Below are positions 42,961 through 56,405 of a stretch of DNA of 64,000 nt, in pieces. Position numbers and translations under genes: made by a program. The stretch covers positions 19,845,576 to 19,909,575 of the forward strand of contig CM049309.1 of NCBI GenBank assembly GCA_026874595.1, read 5' to 3'. The DNA comes from Sipunculus nudus. Taxonomy: Eukaryota; Annelida; Sipuncula; Golfingiida; Sipunculidae. Below the pieces are notes generated by a model. It was not told the origin of the DNA. It worked only from the letters and a program-made list of their open reading frames with translations, and made no database searches. Position 1 is the first letter of the stretch; every line of letters starts with the position of its first letter.

Positions 42961-44140
42961 GGTGAGTCCACACATCTGTTATAACTGTTTATCTGTAAAT
43001 GTCTCGTAATGAAAGTCTTAAATGTTTCACACTGCGTTTATGGGATTTTGAGAGGCTAATTTGAGTGAAGCAAGTCGAGAGCACGACCCACTGACGCCCG
43101 TATGAGTACAAATTAATCCCTTTAAAAGAACACAGGTCTGTCACCACCCCTTTCGTGTGACAATATAATGTTAACAAGCGCATTTGCAATGTTAACAACA
43201 GGTGTTTCCTTGAGCTGTGACAAAACAGGTTCTTTTGAGTAGCTACAACCTTTGGGGGAAGGGTGGGACAAAGCCTCATTGGGCTATGACCTTGACTGTG
43301 AGAATGACCTTGAATTGTTGCTCATTTGGTGAAATTCAATAAACAAATTTTATTTCATTTAAACATCAGAATATTATATCGTTTGTTTTTTTTCTAAAAT
43401 TTGGTATGACTGAAAATCTTGGATAGCAATGTCTGAATGATGACGCCACCTACCGTGCTTTCATTTTTCAGTCATCATGCACCTAACCTTTCAATTACAG
43501 CCATTTAAAATCTGAGAGCAATATAACTCACCAAATATTTAAACATTTACGCGTGATTAGATTTGGATTAGAAATTAATGGCTATTCAATTTTGGAGAAG
43601 ACATGACCTTGGCCAGAAGAATGCCCTTGAACTTTGTTTTGAGGAAAATCATTCCGTGAGATTAGATTTCTCAAAAGGGCTGAATATACTGTTTCGAGAT
43701 CTAGTGCAGGCATCAGTCTTATTTATTGTATTTATTTGTATCATTAAATTTCAGGCTTTTTTTTAAATAAAAAAATCTAAAAATGTAAAAATTGTTGTCA
43801 AGGTAACTCATATGATATAGGCATTTCTTCGAACGCAAGCATGTCCTTTGATAGCTGTCACAAGTCAAAGCCTTCTTAATGGTGTCATGACCTTGACCTT
43901 TCGAGTGATCCTGGTCTTATACATTGGTCGAATTTTAAGGGAATGTATACTGAAAATCCACAATCTCCGGAATAGGCTTCTGTCATGTTCTAAAATTTGC
44001 CCATCATAAGTGAACAAAGCATGTAGCGCCATTTGCAACTTGTTTTTTTTTTAATTCTTTTAACCGTATTTCCCAGTTCTCTTTTAATATATGGATTTCC
44101 CACCATTTGATTTATGTAGATATGCTTCTTCCATATGTGG
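42961..44140. other. Intergenic with a degenerate TGACC-type repeat
   Basis: 'gctatgaccttgactgtgag' (43284), 'gacatgaccttggccagaag' (43601) and 'tcatgaccttgacctttcga' (43886) indicate one or two old dispersed elements. No gene. Confidence 0.45.
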
Positions 44141-44146
44141 ATTCCC

Positions 44147-44179
44147 CCCCCCCCTCCCCCTCTCTCTCTCTCTCTCTCG

Positions 44180-44212
<33 letters not shown>

Positions 44213-44234
44213 AAACACCATCACACACACACTG
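44147..44234. repeat. C tract, (TC)n and (CA)n
   Basis: A compound simple repeat at the left edge of segmental copy 2. Copy 1 has a C tract and (CA)n at the matching place (33104-33131). Confidence 0.9.
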
Positions 44235-45551
44235 ACCTAAGCAAATTAAGAGAACAGTTCAGTATCTCGTTTATATGTTTATCTGCAATGACATGAAAAA
44301 GGCCCGCAACCATCATGTGCAATGGTTAATACAGCAATATATCGCTGAAGGAAATGGGAGAACTTTGATTCATACCCAGTGTGGATAGCACATTAGAAAC
44401 GGAAATGACTGATATCTGTATATCTTAATCTTGTTCATTGTCCAGAAGACAATACTTTTTTTTTCGCAACAAACATTAATTTCATATTCTAATATCAGAA
44501 TGTTATCTATATTTCAGCGCGCTGAGCTATCTATCTATGCCATCGGTATACGTGTATGCAAGAACGATCGTTAGAGAGCCCTACCAATGCGCAGCCCCAC
44601 CCTCGACCCCCGATATGGCCCCTTTACCCTATTCCCACTACTAAAGCAATCCTGTTTATAATATACATGTATACTTGATATATAAAACACTAAATTTAAC
44701 AATTATTACAAAATCTATACTCTTATATATGTTGATGTGTGTTTATGATTATATACAATGAATTATATACACTTCCTGTATAGTATAGATACAAGCATTG
44801 TTCCACGATAACACACTGAACAAATTTTAGATGAAAACGTCCTATGCATGGTCCCTATATCAGAACTCTATGCGTCATAAATTTACGCAACTCTAAATAT
44901 TATGAACAAAGCTAGTTCCTCTATAATTCATCAAGTCCTTAAGATACTTACAGAATCTTTACTTTGGTATTTGAAACCACTTCTACATTTGCATGATAAT
45001 ATATGGATAAATGGCCTCACATATTGTTCATTACACTTCTATTTTGTGAATTAGTTCTATGAAACATATATAGACAGGTATATATCAAAATGGAAATTCC
45101 GCACGAAACAACCCTTATTACGTAACAAAATGCACTTGATGTTTTTGTCTATTGTCTGTTCGTATCAAAATAAAATATTTACACATACATATTAGAACAT
45201 ATGAAAAGCCTATATTCGACATAATTGGTCTTAGTTCGGATTTTTAGTTTGTCCAATTATTTCACCACACTAACAATTCAGCATTTCAATGAAAATTGGC
45301 AAAGCATTGTATTTGTTAATATTTGTCAGGAGGCAGGGCAACATGAAATCCAGGGTTGTCTTAAAGTCTGACACATATTCTCACCAAGAACTGCAGTACA
45401 AATCTGCTGAGTTCCAATTCTCGTTTACTATGTCCAAATAAAACTTCTTTCTGTGTAAACATCGTGCGACCCGACCGGGTGAGCTGGCCATGCATTTCGT
45501 ATACATTCATGGGACATAGACACATTTATTTCTAAAAAAAAATTGTTGTAA

Positions 45552-45891
45552 GGCCAAAAAAAATTAAAGGTATGGTCTCAGGCACCGCCCGCATCAATTT
45601 CAAACCCCCGCATCAAAAATTTTTATTTTGATTTTCAATAAAAACTTTCCAATTTTGAGCTGCTGCCGCTCCGACATTTCTTTCAAGAAGATAAAACCAT
45701 ACAATTTCCTTTGTTTTGTAGTGCTTTTACTTATTTAGCAAAATAAAACTGTTATTTTCATGCTTTTCCCTTATCATTTGACATTTTTATCGAAACATAC
45801 AAAAAAAAAAAATTAAAATAAAAAAAGCGCCCGCCCGCATTGATTTATGAAAAAAAGTGCCTGAGAACCATACCTTTTCTTTATTTTGGCC
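45552..45891. mobile_element. MITE, PIF/Harbinger-like (copy 2)
   Basis: 340 bp, the same inverted ends as copy 1 (ggccaaaa...aaaggtatgg and ccatacctttt...ttttggcc). Flanked by TAA at 45549-45551 and 45892-45894. It shares internal blocks such as 'tttctttcaagaagataaaa' with copy 1. Noncoding. Confidence 0.88.
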
Positions 45892-46269
45892 TAAGAGATC
45901 GCGCTTTCTTCACCAATGTTTAATCCAATCACGTGCTCGACATCATGTGAGCCATCTCACGCGACTTCAGTCGTCTGCTCAGGGCCCTCGTTTCCGTTAG
46001 CGTGACCTTTCTGCCCATTCTTGAGGCTTGTTTTCTCGTCTTCTGTGTCATTTCGTCTGGAAAGAATAAGACACATAAGACGTATAATATAATCCCTGCT
46101 TGATCTCTGATACAAGTGTATATACTCTTTTTTTCTGCAAATAACAGCATCTGATATTGTCTTCTGGACAAACATTATCCAAGGATATTCGTTTTTTCAA
46201 ACTAGAATACGGGTAGTCGACAAGCGACAACCTGAATCCACCGAAATCAGAGTGGTACGGGTAGGTAAG

Positions 46270-47300
46270 GGAAGGAATGAGTGGTATGTCACACCACTCC
46301 AAAAATGAAGTCCACTAAAATTCTGAGGAAAGGGTATTATTTTATTTAAAAAAAAAATAAAAATAAAAAAAAAAAAACAGGAAGATCTGGTTTACGAGAA
46401 AAATCTCCAAGATGGATGGACATGCCAAATTTCAGACCAACACATTGAACTATACCTGAGATATCAGAATTTTGACCAAAAGCAAACATACGGATGGACG
46501 CCAAGTAAAACGACTTCACGTGGCGTCATCAGTTTTGAGTATGAGATGGTGGTATCCAAGATCTTTGGACATGCACAATTACAGGCCAATACGGCGAACC
46601 ACTCCTGAAAAAGAGCATTTATTTATTCTATGAAAACGGGAAGGTAGGGTAGGGTAGGGGCCACCTGTATGGCTTACGAGAAAAATCTCCAAGATTGATG
46701 GACATGCCAAATTTTAGACAAATACCTTGAACCACTCCTGAGATATGAGCAATTTACAACCAGAGCAAATGTACACATGAACGCCACGGGAAAACGATTG
46801 CAGATGGTGCCAACAGTCTTAAGTACAAGATGGAGTCAAAGATCTATAAAAAATCACAATTTTAGGCAAATACGGCAAATTAATCTGAGAAAAGGTCATT
46901 AATTTAGTCTACAACAATGGGAAGGTAGGGGGCGCCATCTGTCTGGTTTACGAGATGGAGGTGTCAAGGATCTATGGACAAGCATGCACAATTTCAACCA
47001 AATTTATTGAACCACCACTTAGACGAACAGATAGAAAATGCAAAGATGGACACAGGTGATAGTAGGTGGCGCCACCAGTCTCGATTTCGAGAAGGAGAGA
47101 GACAAGATCTATGGACATGCAGAAAAGGATTGCAGGTGGCGCCAGCAGTCTTTGTGACGCACAACTGCATGGGTGAGGGAACAACTATGCCAGGTTTCGG
47201 AAAGATCGGTCCAAGGGTCTCAGAGGAGTTCTCTGGAAATGAACGCGGCGGCGGCAGCGGAACCCGCGCAAAAACATAGTATCGGCGGATACAATTAGTA
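46270..47300 (+). mobile_element. Dispersed element, relative of 41040-41760
   Basis: Carries the same 275-281-bp internal units ('cttgaaccactcctgagata' at 46727), 'ggtggcgccaccagtctcga' and the GC-rich tail 'gcggcggcggcagcggaacc'. It ends in a short hairpin GTATCggcgGATAC at 47279-47292. It interrupts segmental copy 2. Confidence 0.75.
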
Positions 47301-49129
47301 TTATGAAAATAAATAGAACAATCTATGAAGCGTATTATACTGCCCTTTCAGTTTCAAATTACGTAAATTCAACCAAGCAGTCAAGCAACACTAAATAAAT
47401 AAACCTAATAGAGTCACAGTGGATTCCAGCACATTGATGGTATATAACCATATTTTCAATATGATTAGAAAAGTAATAATTATTATATACAAGAAGAAAA
47501 TTTACTGTTATGGAACTGGTCCTTACAGGTGATTGGCTTCGTAAGAGCGTGCTTTTGATTTCGTGTAATTGGTGTTTTACACAGACATAAAACTCCTGAT
47601 ATATGAAATATACAGCTAAATGCAAAACCCCTATGCTTATATTAGCTCTATATGATGCGCCAAGTTGTCTGCCACACATCAAATGTCACATCAAACAGAA
47701 TGTTTCATTGATGTTCATGATTTGCTTAGGCTTTTTAACAATACAGCTCTGGCCGATGCCGATTTTAGACAAAAATACATTAATAAAGATAATGTGGTTT
47801 ATGCCCTAGCGGATTATAATTACCCTCGATAATCGATGGGATTAATTACTGCGAAATTAACAAAAGCACTTTGATAGATAATTATTAATCCGTTTCCTAG
47901 CTAAAATAGGGAAAATGCATTTTACTACTTTTCGATTAGCAACATTCGAATGAGAAATTCGTTTCAGCGTTTTCTTTTAATGTTCAGCCTATACTGAAAT
48001 TATGTCAAGAATTTGAAAGAACTTATTTTGTATAATATAATTGTATTTGTATACATTGTTGTTTGTCAAACCTTATGCTGCTCCTTACAGTTGTAGCTGT
48101 ATAATCCAATCAAAATGGCTCCCAATTGTCTGTGTCATAATATGTTACATGACGTCATTTATTGGTTCAAAATATGCACATCGGTATGTATTCATCTGTA
48201 TGAAAAGAATTTTTTATAATATTTTTATTGAGGATCATATTTATGAGAATTCTTAATCTGTGACTTGATTTTCAAGGTCAGACCACCAGTCTCGTGGTAT
48301 CTGGTGGTAAATTGCATCGTTAAGGCATAAATCTAAAAACGGTTATTTAATTTAAGGGTTAAATCTTAAAATAGTTACAATCATGACAACATTTATTAGA
48401 ATACATCCAATGGGCTGCAAAGCACATGACAAAACTCTGTTGGCAATGTAATAGTTACACAAAAAAAGGTACATGTAGTACCTATAATAGAACCGACAAA
48501 ACGTAAACAATGTCGTCATTCTGTAGGTGCTAATTAACTAATATTAAATTTTATTTGTCAGCTGATTAAACGTCATTACAGGGCCAGGACGTATTGAGTA
48601 ATTAATAATTAGAGTAATGTATATAGCATTGTTTTTTAAGGCATTGTGATTCATATTGAGATATTTCTAAATGAGAAAAAATATGAAAAGATATAACAGC
48701 CACAGTTTAATTTAATATAAATTTATTGGTCAGCATCATTTATACTCAGTCATTGCACATTAATACCTAACTGACGTGATGTGACAAGTGTTCGTTTTGT
48801 TTTTAGTGATTTTCTCTGAAATTTTGTGGAAGACTCCTAATTTTGTTATCAACAAACAAAAGTCCTTAATGTGAATTTCATGCTCTTCCCCGATTTTTAG
48901 GAAAATTTTGAAACGCAATCTGAAAATTTTTTGATGAACAAAAAGAACTGAACACTTGAACAGTCAGCTTATTCTGTTTCCCTCTGTTTCTCTATAAAGC
49001 AAATTTTTTACCTTACCTGAGTTAAATCTTTGGGATAGATCTTGATGCGGATCCAGGCTTTGGCGTAGGAATGTGCTCTCTGATTGTTTTCTGATTACTA
49101 TGTTATTATAATATAATTATTATTCTAGT

Positions 49130-49137
49130 TATTATTC

Positions 49138-49171
<34 letters not shown>

Positions 49172-49185
49172 ATTATTATTATTGC
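49130..49185. repeat. (ATT)n microsatellite
   Basis: About 12 ATT units with interruptions. It may be the tail of a lost LINE insertion. Confidence 0.85.
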
Positions 49186-49700
49186 TATTATTAAATTACC
49201 ACTGATACTATATTTACTGCATGGTATGTGACAAATATGTATATACACCCTGATTCCTGACAGACACTATGAAACCGCTGGTTTATTAAGCTTTAGCGAA
49301 AAGAGACCTTCAAATAAGTACTGAAATGTGGTTAAAGTACACGCAGTTGTTATAGATTTTTCAGGCTGTATAGGCTGTAACAAATATTACATACTACCCG
49401 CCTGAGAAATATAAACATTGTATACCTAATTTAACTGGGTAATTGTGGAAATAATATAATTTTAGACTCTTATATAAAAAGATATAATACTTTGGATCCA
49501 TTTTGAAGACAGATTATGGGTTAATGTATACACAAGATAACCAGATTAACTCTCTTTGTTCTCAGATCAGAGAGTGTCGTATGATGAAGTGTTGTCTACG
49601 GCAACGGCAATAATTCACAGGATCCAAGAACTTCAAACAGGGGATACGGTTTTGTCAATGCATCCGCGTGACCATTAAAGACGGCCAGCTCCCATAAATC

Positions 49701-50489
49701 CGAGCCCCTAAGTTATATGTTCCCCAGTTATAGACAGCTTTGTAATACTGGGCTGCTACAAAAAGACCATCACCGTGCCCTACAAATTATTATTTAGAAT
49801 ATCCACACCTATTCATTTTATATAGTGAAACCCCGATCGACGTCCAACCCAGTAATATTACCACTCCACAACCATGAGCAGAGTATGTTCCTGGGATGTA
49901 ACACAACCACCACGGAAGTACGCAGCTTTTGGTGGTCTTTACAGTGGACCATTATTGACCGGGGAGGATTTAATGTGTTTATAGCCTAAATATATATATT
50001 TTCAGAAAAGAGTGTTAGTTAAGGTCACATCGCTAGAATTTGGCACAAGGCATGGGGGGGGGGGGGGGGGGGGATTAACTGTTAAGCAAAAATGTGTCCC
50101 ATTTTTTTTCAAAATGTGGGTCCTATGAACGTGACCCTTGACTTTGTGGCCAAAAAAATCTGAGAACCTTCTATCTTTGAATTTACACCTGTTTTTATAA
50201 CAATTCTTAACATAAATAGAACACTGGCAGGTAAGGAAGGGCCCGCAAACGACCATATAGACTTCTAGTGTGGGCTGAGTTGTGCTTGGAAAAGTATAAT
50301 AAAAAACCTGATTACATGCAAAGACAGAGGGAACTGACTCGAAACAGTATCAAAACAACTGAACAAAGATTATAAGGTTTAAATGCAACAGAGGCATTAT
50401 AACATCTGATGTATTAAACTGAAATCCTGGTCACTATGTAAATCAGCATCATGGATTCTTAGATTTTTGGCAGGTCAGCTATATATATA
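49701..50489. other. Intergenic, no feature recognised
   Basis: Only a long G tract (50053-50073) stands out. Confidence 0.45.
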
Positions 50490-50782
50490 TATATATGTAC
50501 GATGGGAGTTTGGGATAACAAGTTTGGCTTAAAATGCTTCAAATCCTTTTTAAAGAAGTTGGTCCTGTGACCTCGACCTTTGACCTCATGAACCCAAGTT
50601 CAATATAGTTCTTGCTTTATATGTATAACTTATATATAACTTGCCATATATAAGGCAAGTTTGAATTCCATATGTATATCCAAACTGGAGTTCTCATCCG
50701 GAAACACATTTATGGACAGATGGCCCCTGTGATTTGAACTTTCACCTTGTGACCCTTCTTCAGTCAGCTGGGCTAAAAATAG
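50490..50782 (+). repeat. Degenerate TGACC-type element ending in a hairpin remnant
   Basis: 'cctcgacctttgacctcatg' (50572) and 'gacagatggcccctgtgatt' match the 60-kb array units. The end 'cagtcagctgggctaaaaat' (50761-50780) matches the terminal hairpin of the 28.2-kb element. This links the two repeat groups. Confidence 0.6.
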
Positions 50783-50813
50783 ACCAGAAGATAACCGATC
50801 CCACCCTACATGG

Positions 50814-51180
50814 GCTGTTCGTTTTGTTTATATCCACACGTTTATAACATGTAGGGAGTCCGCAAACTAATCCAAACACATTCATCAAGGACATCTGGCG
50901 GCAAATCAGACGAACCAGTGTTTTGCTAAGGCCGTTTTTGCCATTAGTGACTTTCAAACTGCTTTATATAGGCAAATATCCACCCTAGGTTACAGGATTT
51001 TTCTGTTTGTTAAGATTGTCACCTAGCCCGTGTTTACTAACATGTAGATAGAGAAGTCTATACTTCCGTCCCAGAGGCGTTACAAGACCTTTTCCTAACA
51101 GGATTTTCGTAGTTCATTATAATATTTACGCAGAATAAACCAGAAATCTCATAAATTCCAAAGAAATGTTAGGTGAGTAG
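50814..51180 (+). repeat. Segment homologous to 26899-27260
   Basis: Shared order includes 'gctgttcgttttgtttatat', 'atcaaggacatctggcggca' and 'ctcataaattccaaagaaat' with the MMP intron 10 copy. It lies directly behind a repeat element in both places. Confidence 0.6.
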
Positions 51181-52989
51181 CTGGCTTTAATAAGTACCAG
51201 TGGAAGCTGTTTGAAAGTTATATTTAAGACTTCGGGAAGGGACTAATTTGTGCTTATTATAACCCCCCCCCCCCCGCCATTGTGTCAAGCGCCAGTGGGT
51301 CATATGCGCTGACGTGAAGCATTTAATAAAGGTCAAAGCTTATATTTCCCCAATGCAATATTAAACTAACTTAACATTTATATTAATAGTCTAAAATTTA
51401 TTATTCTCTAGGAGATGGGTGTTTAATGCTTATTTTGTTTGCTTATTAGATCAACCTGCGTTGAAACAGAATGTTTTGGAGATAAATGTTGTCAAAACCC
51501 AAACAAAAAGTTTCAGGCTACAATATGGATTGTTAGTTATTCTGTGAACACGTCAGGGATTGACAACAAACAGTCCCATAACTTGAAATATGCATTAATG
51601 TTTATAGTGCTGTAAAAGTAACTTATTGTTTGTCCTCTGTATGCCCTATACTAACATGTTTTACAGCAGTCTTGACCTTGTATGAACTGGATGCAGTGTG
51701 TACTGAGTGTAATATGTCTACCGAGACTTAAGAACGATCAGTTGAATTCAGGATTATATTTTGCTGGTACCACTGAATTACTGTTTGTGTGTGTGTGTGT
51801 TAACAAAACTCACGCAATCATGAATTTCACGCAATCACGCAATTTTCAGGGCAACTCGTCAATGGGCTAATGAAAAATCGATCAGTTTTGTGTGGGTCCG
51901 GTGTATGATCCGGATCCAGGAATATTCACAAATGCGCAGTCACATATGCACGATTGATTATGGAAATATGGGCCGAAAACACAAGTTGCGTAGTACCCCA
52001 CATTTGTTTGGGGGGATATGGCGGAGGCCTGCATTCCTAAGAATGCATATTTCTTGTTTATAAAGCACCCCGTCTTGACTTCGTTGCACGTCAAGGGAAT
52101 TAATGTCCCTAATCATGCAATTAATTAAAACGCATGTTCATTATCCTTCAAGAGACTATAACATGCCCGAATCTAACGAGTGCCTGCCGACATAGTGTCA
52201 TATAATGCGATAAACACAGCAAGAAAAAATATTGGGCCGCCATGTAGCAGACGAGTGATTTTACGTGCACATGGTTCTAGCCGAACCTACCGAATTACAG
52301 AGCTCTGTGGGTGGCCATTATCTTCACAGCAGAGGCATACCTTTGTCAATGGGATAAACGTGTTTACTCTGTTTAGATGATATAAAGTAACGAACACTGC
52401 GTTCAGAGATTGTATCAACATAACAATCTGATGTCTTAATTTATGTGCTCAAATATTTGCAGTTAGTTACTACAGGGTACGTATAAATTATGACTAATAT
52501 CCGTGTTTTTGTTTATGTCTGTATCTGCCTGCGGTCCTGTGAAACATTGAGGAATTAAGACATCCATTCTCTGAAAATATTGCACACACTGCTCGTTTGT
52601 CTTTTAAATATAAAAACAGCCCCTTTAAGAGAGCTGCAGGAATGACTTGTCATTATATTTGCAGAAATTTTGTTGATGCCAATTTTTTCCACGATTGTTT
52701 TATTATAATGTGACATCGGCTGTATGTCATGTTTGTAAAGCCTTGGTTAATAATTACCTGTCCCCCCTCCAACCCAGGCAGACTTCCACTTATCATAAAA
52801 TAGCTAGGGTTCAAGGGTTTATAAATAATGAAATCAGCTCAGTTATAAGTGAACCTAAACCGTGTAAGATAAGACATATTACCTAACGGTGTACTTAACA
52901 TGTATTTTGATCAGCTGTGACTAGCTACTACAAAGTTATTAATCTGATTGATTCCCTGAGATTGATCTCTAAAAAATAGAAAGAGGCGA
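51181..52989. other. Intergenic, no gene recognised
   Basis: Contains a hairpin head of a minus-strand dispersed element at about 52005-52062 ('aaacaagaaatatgcattct' on the minus strand, then taggaatgcaggcctccg). The rest is AT-rich without recognised structure. Confidence 0.45.
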
Positions 52990-53135
52990 TCAAACGACCC
53001 CTTTTAGAGAATATAGGTCGCAGTGACCTATATTCAGTTGTCCAAGGAGATTTTTTATGGACCTCCCTAAATTTTTAGTTATAGGCTTCTAGGGTCAGCA
53101 GTTACGATTTGACCTACAGTCAGCTGAGCTAAAAA
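52990..53135 (+). repeat. 3' end fragment of a hairpin-ended element
   Basis: 'gtcgcagtgacctatattca', 'ggagattttttatggacctc' and the terminal 'agtcagctgagctaaaaa' match, in opposite orientation, the end of the element at 28.2 kb. Only about 145 bases remain. Confidence 0.65.
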
Positions 53136-53149
53136 CCGGATTAGACCTA

Positions 53150-54570
53150 GAATGTGTAAACTACAATCCAGTTAGTAATTTAACATTCTTTTCAAAAGGG
53201 ATCGACAAAGCTGTTTTACATAGATTAAATCAGCATTGTGACAGATACAATCTACCGCCAAGGAATCAGTCGGCATATAAGCGATATCATTCTGGAAAGT
53301 CAACGTTACTGAGGCTGGTGAATGATTTACTTGATGAAATGGAGCAGCAGGAGGTCACTGTTCTTATCGTCATTGACCTAAGCGCCGCCTTTGATACAGT
53401 TGACCACAGTATTCTTTTGGATGTGCTACATAGACAATATGGCGTACAATGTATTGCACTGAAATGGGTCGACTCGTATCTCAGGCCGCGCCGCTAGCTG
53501 TCGTGTGAATGTTCATTCAGCTTACTCGTCATCGCCTGTACTTGAATGCCCCGTCCCGCAAAGGAGCTGCTTTTGCCCATGGCTCTATTTGACCTATGCA
53601 GGGACATTACTTAATGAGACCCCATTATCAGTCTACGGGTTTGCTGGTGATCACATTGCCAACACACGTTTTAGCCTGCGTCTTAACTAGAGGATATTGA
53701 AGCTGTTTCATAACTGGAACAATGTGCAGTTAATATAAATAATTGGATGAACAGTAATAAGCTCAAAATGAATAATAAAAAGACCAAATTTATATTGTTT
53801 GGTAGCCCAGCCCAAATGAAAAAAATGTACAACAATGGAAATTATTATTGCAGGTGACAAAGTTTATTCAATAAACAATAAAGAACATGAAAAATGAAAT
53901 GTCGCGTAGTTATATTGAACTACATCAGGATTAAGTGTATACGTAAATATACGTCTATCATTTGTTTTGTCACACGGAATATTATATGGAATTGCAGAAA
54001 GTGACATGTATAAGATGCAGCGAATTCAGTCAATGTGTGCCAAGTTGGTATTAAACCAAAGAAAACATGAAAGTTCTATATAAGCATTGTTTGATCTACA
54101 CTGGCTTCCGATTAAAGAAAGGATAAATCTCAAAATATTTACATTTGTGTACAATTGTACAGTTGGCAACTCTCCGGTAGATTTGACTGAACTTCTTATA
54201 TCACCTGATGTGACTGAAGAGACCTGGACTGCGCTCAGAAAATACTTCGAACATTCGTTACATTGTGTATTAAAACAAGAGAAAGATATTTATTGATAGA
54301 AGATTCGGAACTATCGGTCCTAAATTGTGAAACGTTCTGCCAGAATATGTCAAGCAATATGCCTCATGCAATACTTTTAAAAAGAATCTTAAAACATTTT
54401 ATTTTAGTTATCTCTACAAATTCTTTGTATATGCTTGTGAGTTATATGTACGTTGATATAAACGTGATTACTATGTTCTTTAAAATGTTCATTCATAAAC
54501 CATAGTGTGTACAACGCCACTGAATATATAAATATGTATAAGAGTAGGCATTTAATAAAGTAAAACGTTT
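53150..54570 (+). mobile_element. CR1-like non-LTR retrotransposon, decayed
   Basis: The reverse-transcriptase region from 53150 reads NYNPVSNLTFFSKGIDKAVL, then HRLNQHCDRYNLPPRNQSAY, LIVIDLSAAFDTVDHSILLD and ALKWVDSYLRPRR before a stop at 53496. Later fragments in other frames keep INNWMNSNKLKMNNKKTKFI (about 53737) and FDLHWLPIKERINLKIFTF (from 54090), the C-terminal landmarks of CR1-type elements. 'aataaa' stands at 54552. Endonuclease and ORF1 are absent and several frame breaks make it inactive. It starts right after the 52990-53135 fragment. Confidence 0.85.
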
Positions 54571-55149
54571 CAAGTTTCAATAACATTCTCGCTGAACCAA
54601 TTCCTACCACTAATGTAAATATATACTCTCCATTAAAACCGATGATGTCTGGTTTCGTCTATTTTTAATGTACCTCCGATAACACATCTGGTGTGTTGTT
54701 ATGATTAAACCAGTAACGGCATCTATCTTTTGCCCCCTATATGATATATAAAATAAATGGCTAGGTCGCCCTTTAAACCAAGGGGCAATACATCATAAAT
54801 AGAATATTGTTTGTTTACTTACTTTCTGCATCTTCTGTGTACAATATACGCCATGATCAACAGGAGCAGCAGCAGTAACAACAGACACACGATAACTACA
54901 ACGTAAAAAATTACATACAATTTCTATATTTAATGTTGAAGTACTATCTAAGTAAGTAAATGTATATTGCCGATATTTCTTTGTAAGGAGCTTTAAGATG
55001 AATTACGTTTGGGTAAAATGCTAATTTTGTAATTACATGAAAACAATATATAAAAAAAACAACGTAGAACCATAAGCTTTGTGTATTTTAACGATTACAT
55101 ATTTAATTCAGACTCCTTTAAATAAACAAGTGAATGTATATATTGAACT
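54571..55149. other. Intergenic, no feature recognised
   Basis: AT-rich, no recognisable open frame. Confidence 0.45.
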
Positions 55150-56405
55150 AGAAATTTCTTGCATCGGAGATGCCGTAGTATCCCCCAGACAAAAAAAAGC
55201 AGACCCCCTTCTAAAAAAGGAACCCTTCTTCTGAAGTATATATTTTAAACATCTTGGTGGAGATGGTTGAGTCAAGGAAATACACAGAGTACTTCAAAAT
55301 TATGGGGTTGACCAAAATAGTGTTTCCACAGATGTGAGGACAGATGGCTCCTGTGAAACTGACCTTTGACTTTGTGAGCAAAGATTGATAGGAATCATGG
55401 AATCATCGCCCATTGGCAGGTATACTACATTTGCAAGTGGCTTTGCTTAAAATGCATCCACAATCTTTCATAGATGTGGGTCCTGTAACCTTGACCTTTG
55501 ACCTAACGACTCCAAAATCAACAAGGGGTTCTTGCTTTATTGATGGGGCATGTATAAATCAACTTTGAAGCCTATTTATCAATCCAAGCTGGAGTTATCA
55601 TCAGGATAAGAATTTTAGGACAGATGGCTCCTGTGACCTTCATTGGATCTTCCTCTATTGGTGGGTGAGCTATATGTTCAAGATTGATGATCTAGGATAA
55701 AATGCATCCACAATTTTTTTAAAGATGCGAGTCCTGTGAACTTGACCTTTGACCTTATGACCCTAGAACCTTATAAATTCTTACTTTAGTGGTGGGCCAT
55801 ATGCATAAGTCAAGCTTGAAATCCATATTGCTATCAAAATTGGAGATATCATAAGAGGTGTGTTTTTTCCCCAAATATGGAAATATTCTAAGTCAGATCA
55901 TTCTCAAGGTAAAGGTCATGACCCACATATAAATACACCCATCTCTCTACATGTTCATTATATGAAAAAAATCTGTCCATTAGTTTTTGACTTATAATGT
56001 TCACAGTATCGTCAAGTTGCAATGATGGGGTATTAAAAGGCGCGAGTACAGGAAAAGGATAATACGTGGCACCACCAGTTTCCGGCACCTCACAAAGCTA
56101 TCAAAGATCTTCGATCACCTTGATTTTTGGACCAATCCATGCAAGCTTTCTTGAGATATTTAAGAATACGTGTGATTTTTTAGCAAAAAAATTAACCTAT
56201 TCAAGGTCAAAGCCTCTCTCCTAGCAAAGGTCATAACCCCATTTTACATAGGTTTCTTCCTCTCACCTTAATCTATACACATGTAAAGTTTTGTAATCCG
56301 TGATAAATATTTTGAGTTATCTCGCTTACAAGATTTTCTGCGGCGGCTGCGTCATGAAACCATAGTTAAGTATCCCCTGACCTTTTCTAGGGATACAGTT
56401 AATAC
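55150..56405 (+). mobile_element. Hairpin-headed dispersed element (single internal-unit form)
   Basis: It starts 'actagaaatttcttgcatcg' with a hairpin GCATCggaGATGC and then 'gtatcccccagac'. The body has 'accttgacctttgaccta' lines and 'tggcaccaccagtttccgg'. The end is CGG-rich ('tgcggcggctgcgtcatgaa'), followed by a hairpin in which GTATCCC pairs with GGGATAC (about 56368-56397). It is the same layout as 59470-62362 without the large internal array. Noncoding. Confidence 0.75.

Larger units (their letters stand above)
44230..49700 (+). repeat. Segmental duplication, copy 2
   Basis: Colinear with 33190-37520 (anchors at 44252, 44634, 46174, 47411, 47808, 48076, 49215 and 49602). It has its own insertions: a block at about 44880-46140 that includes MITE copy 2, and a dispersed element at 46270-47300. 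No gene recognised. Confidence 0.85.
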
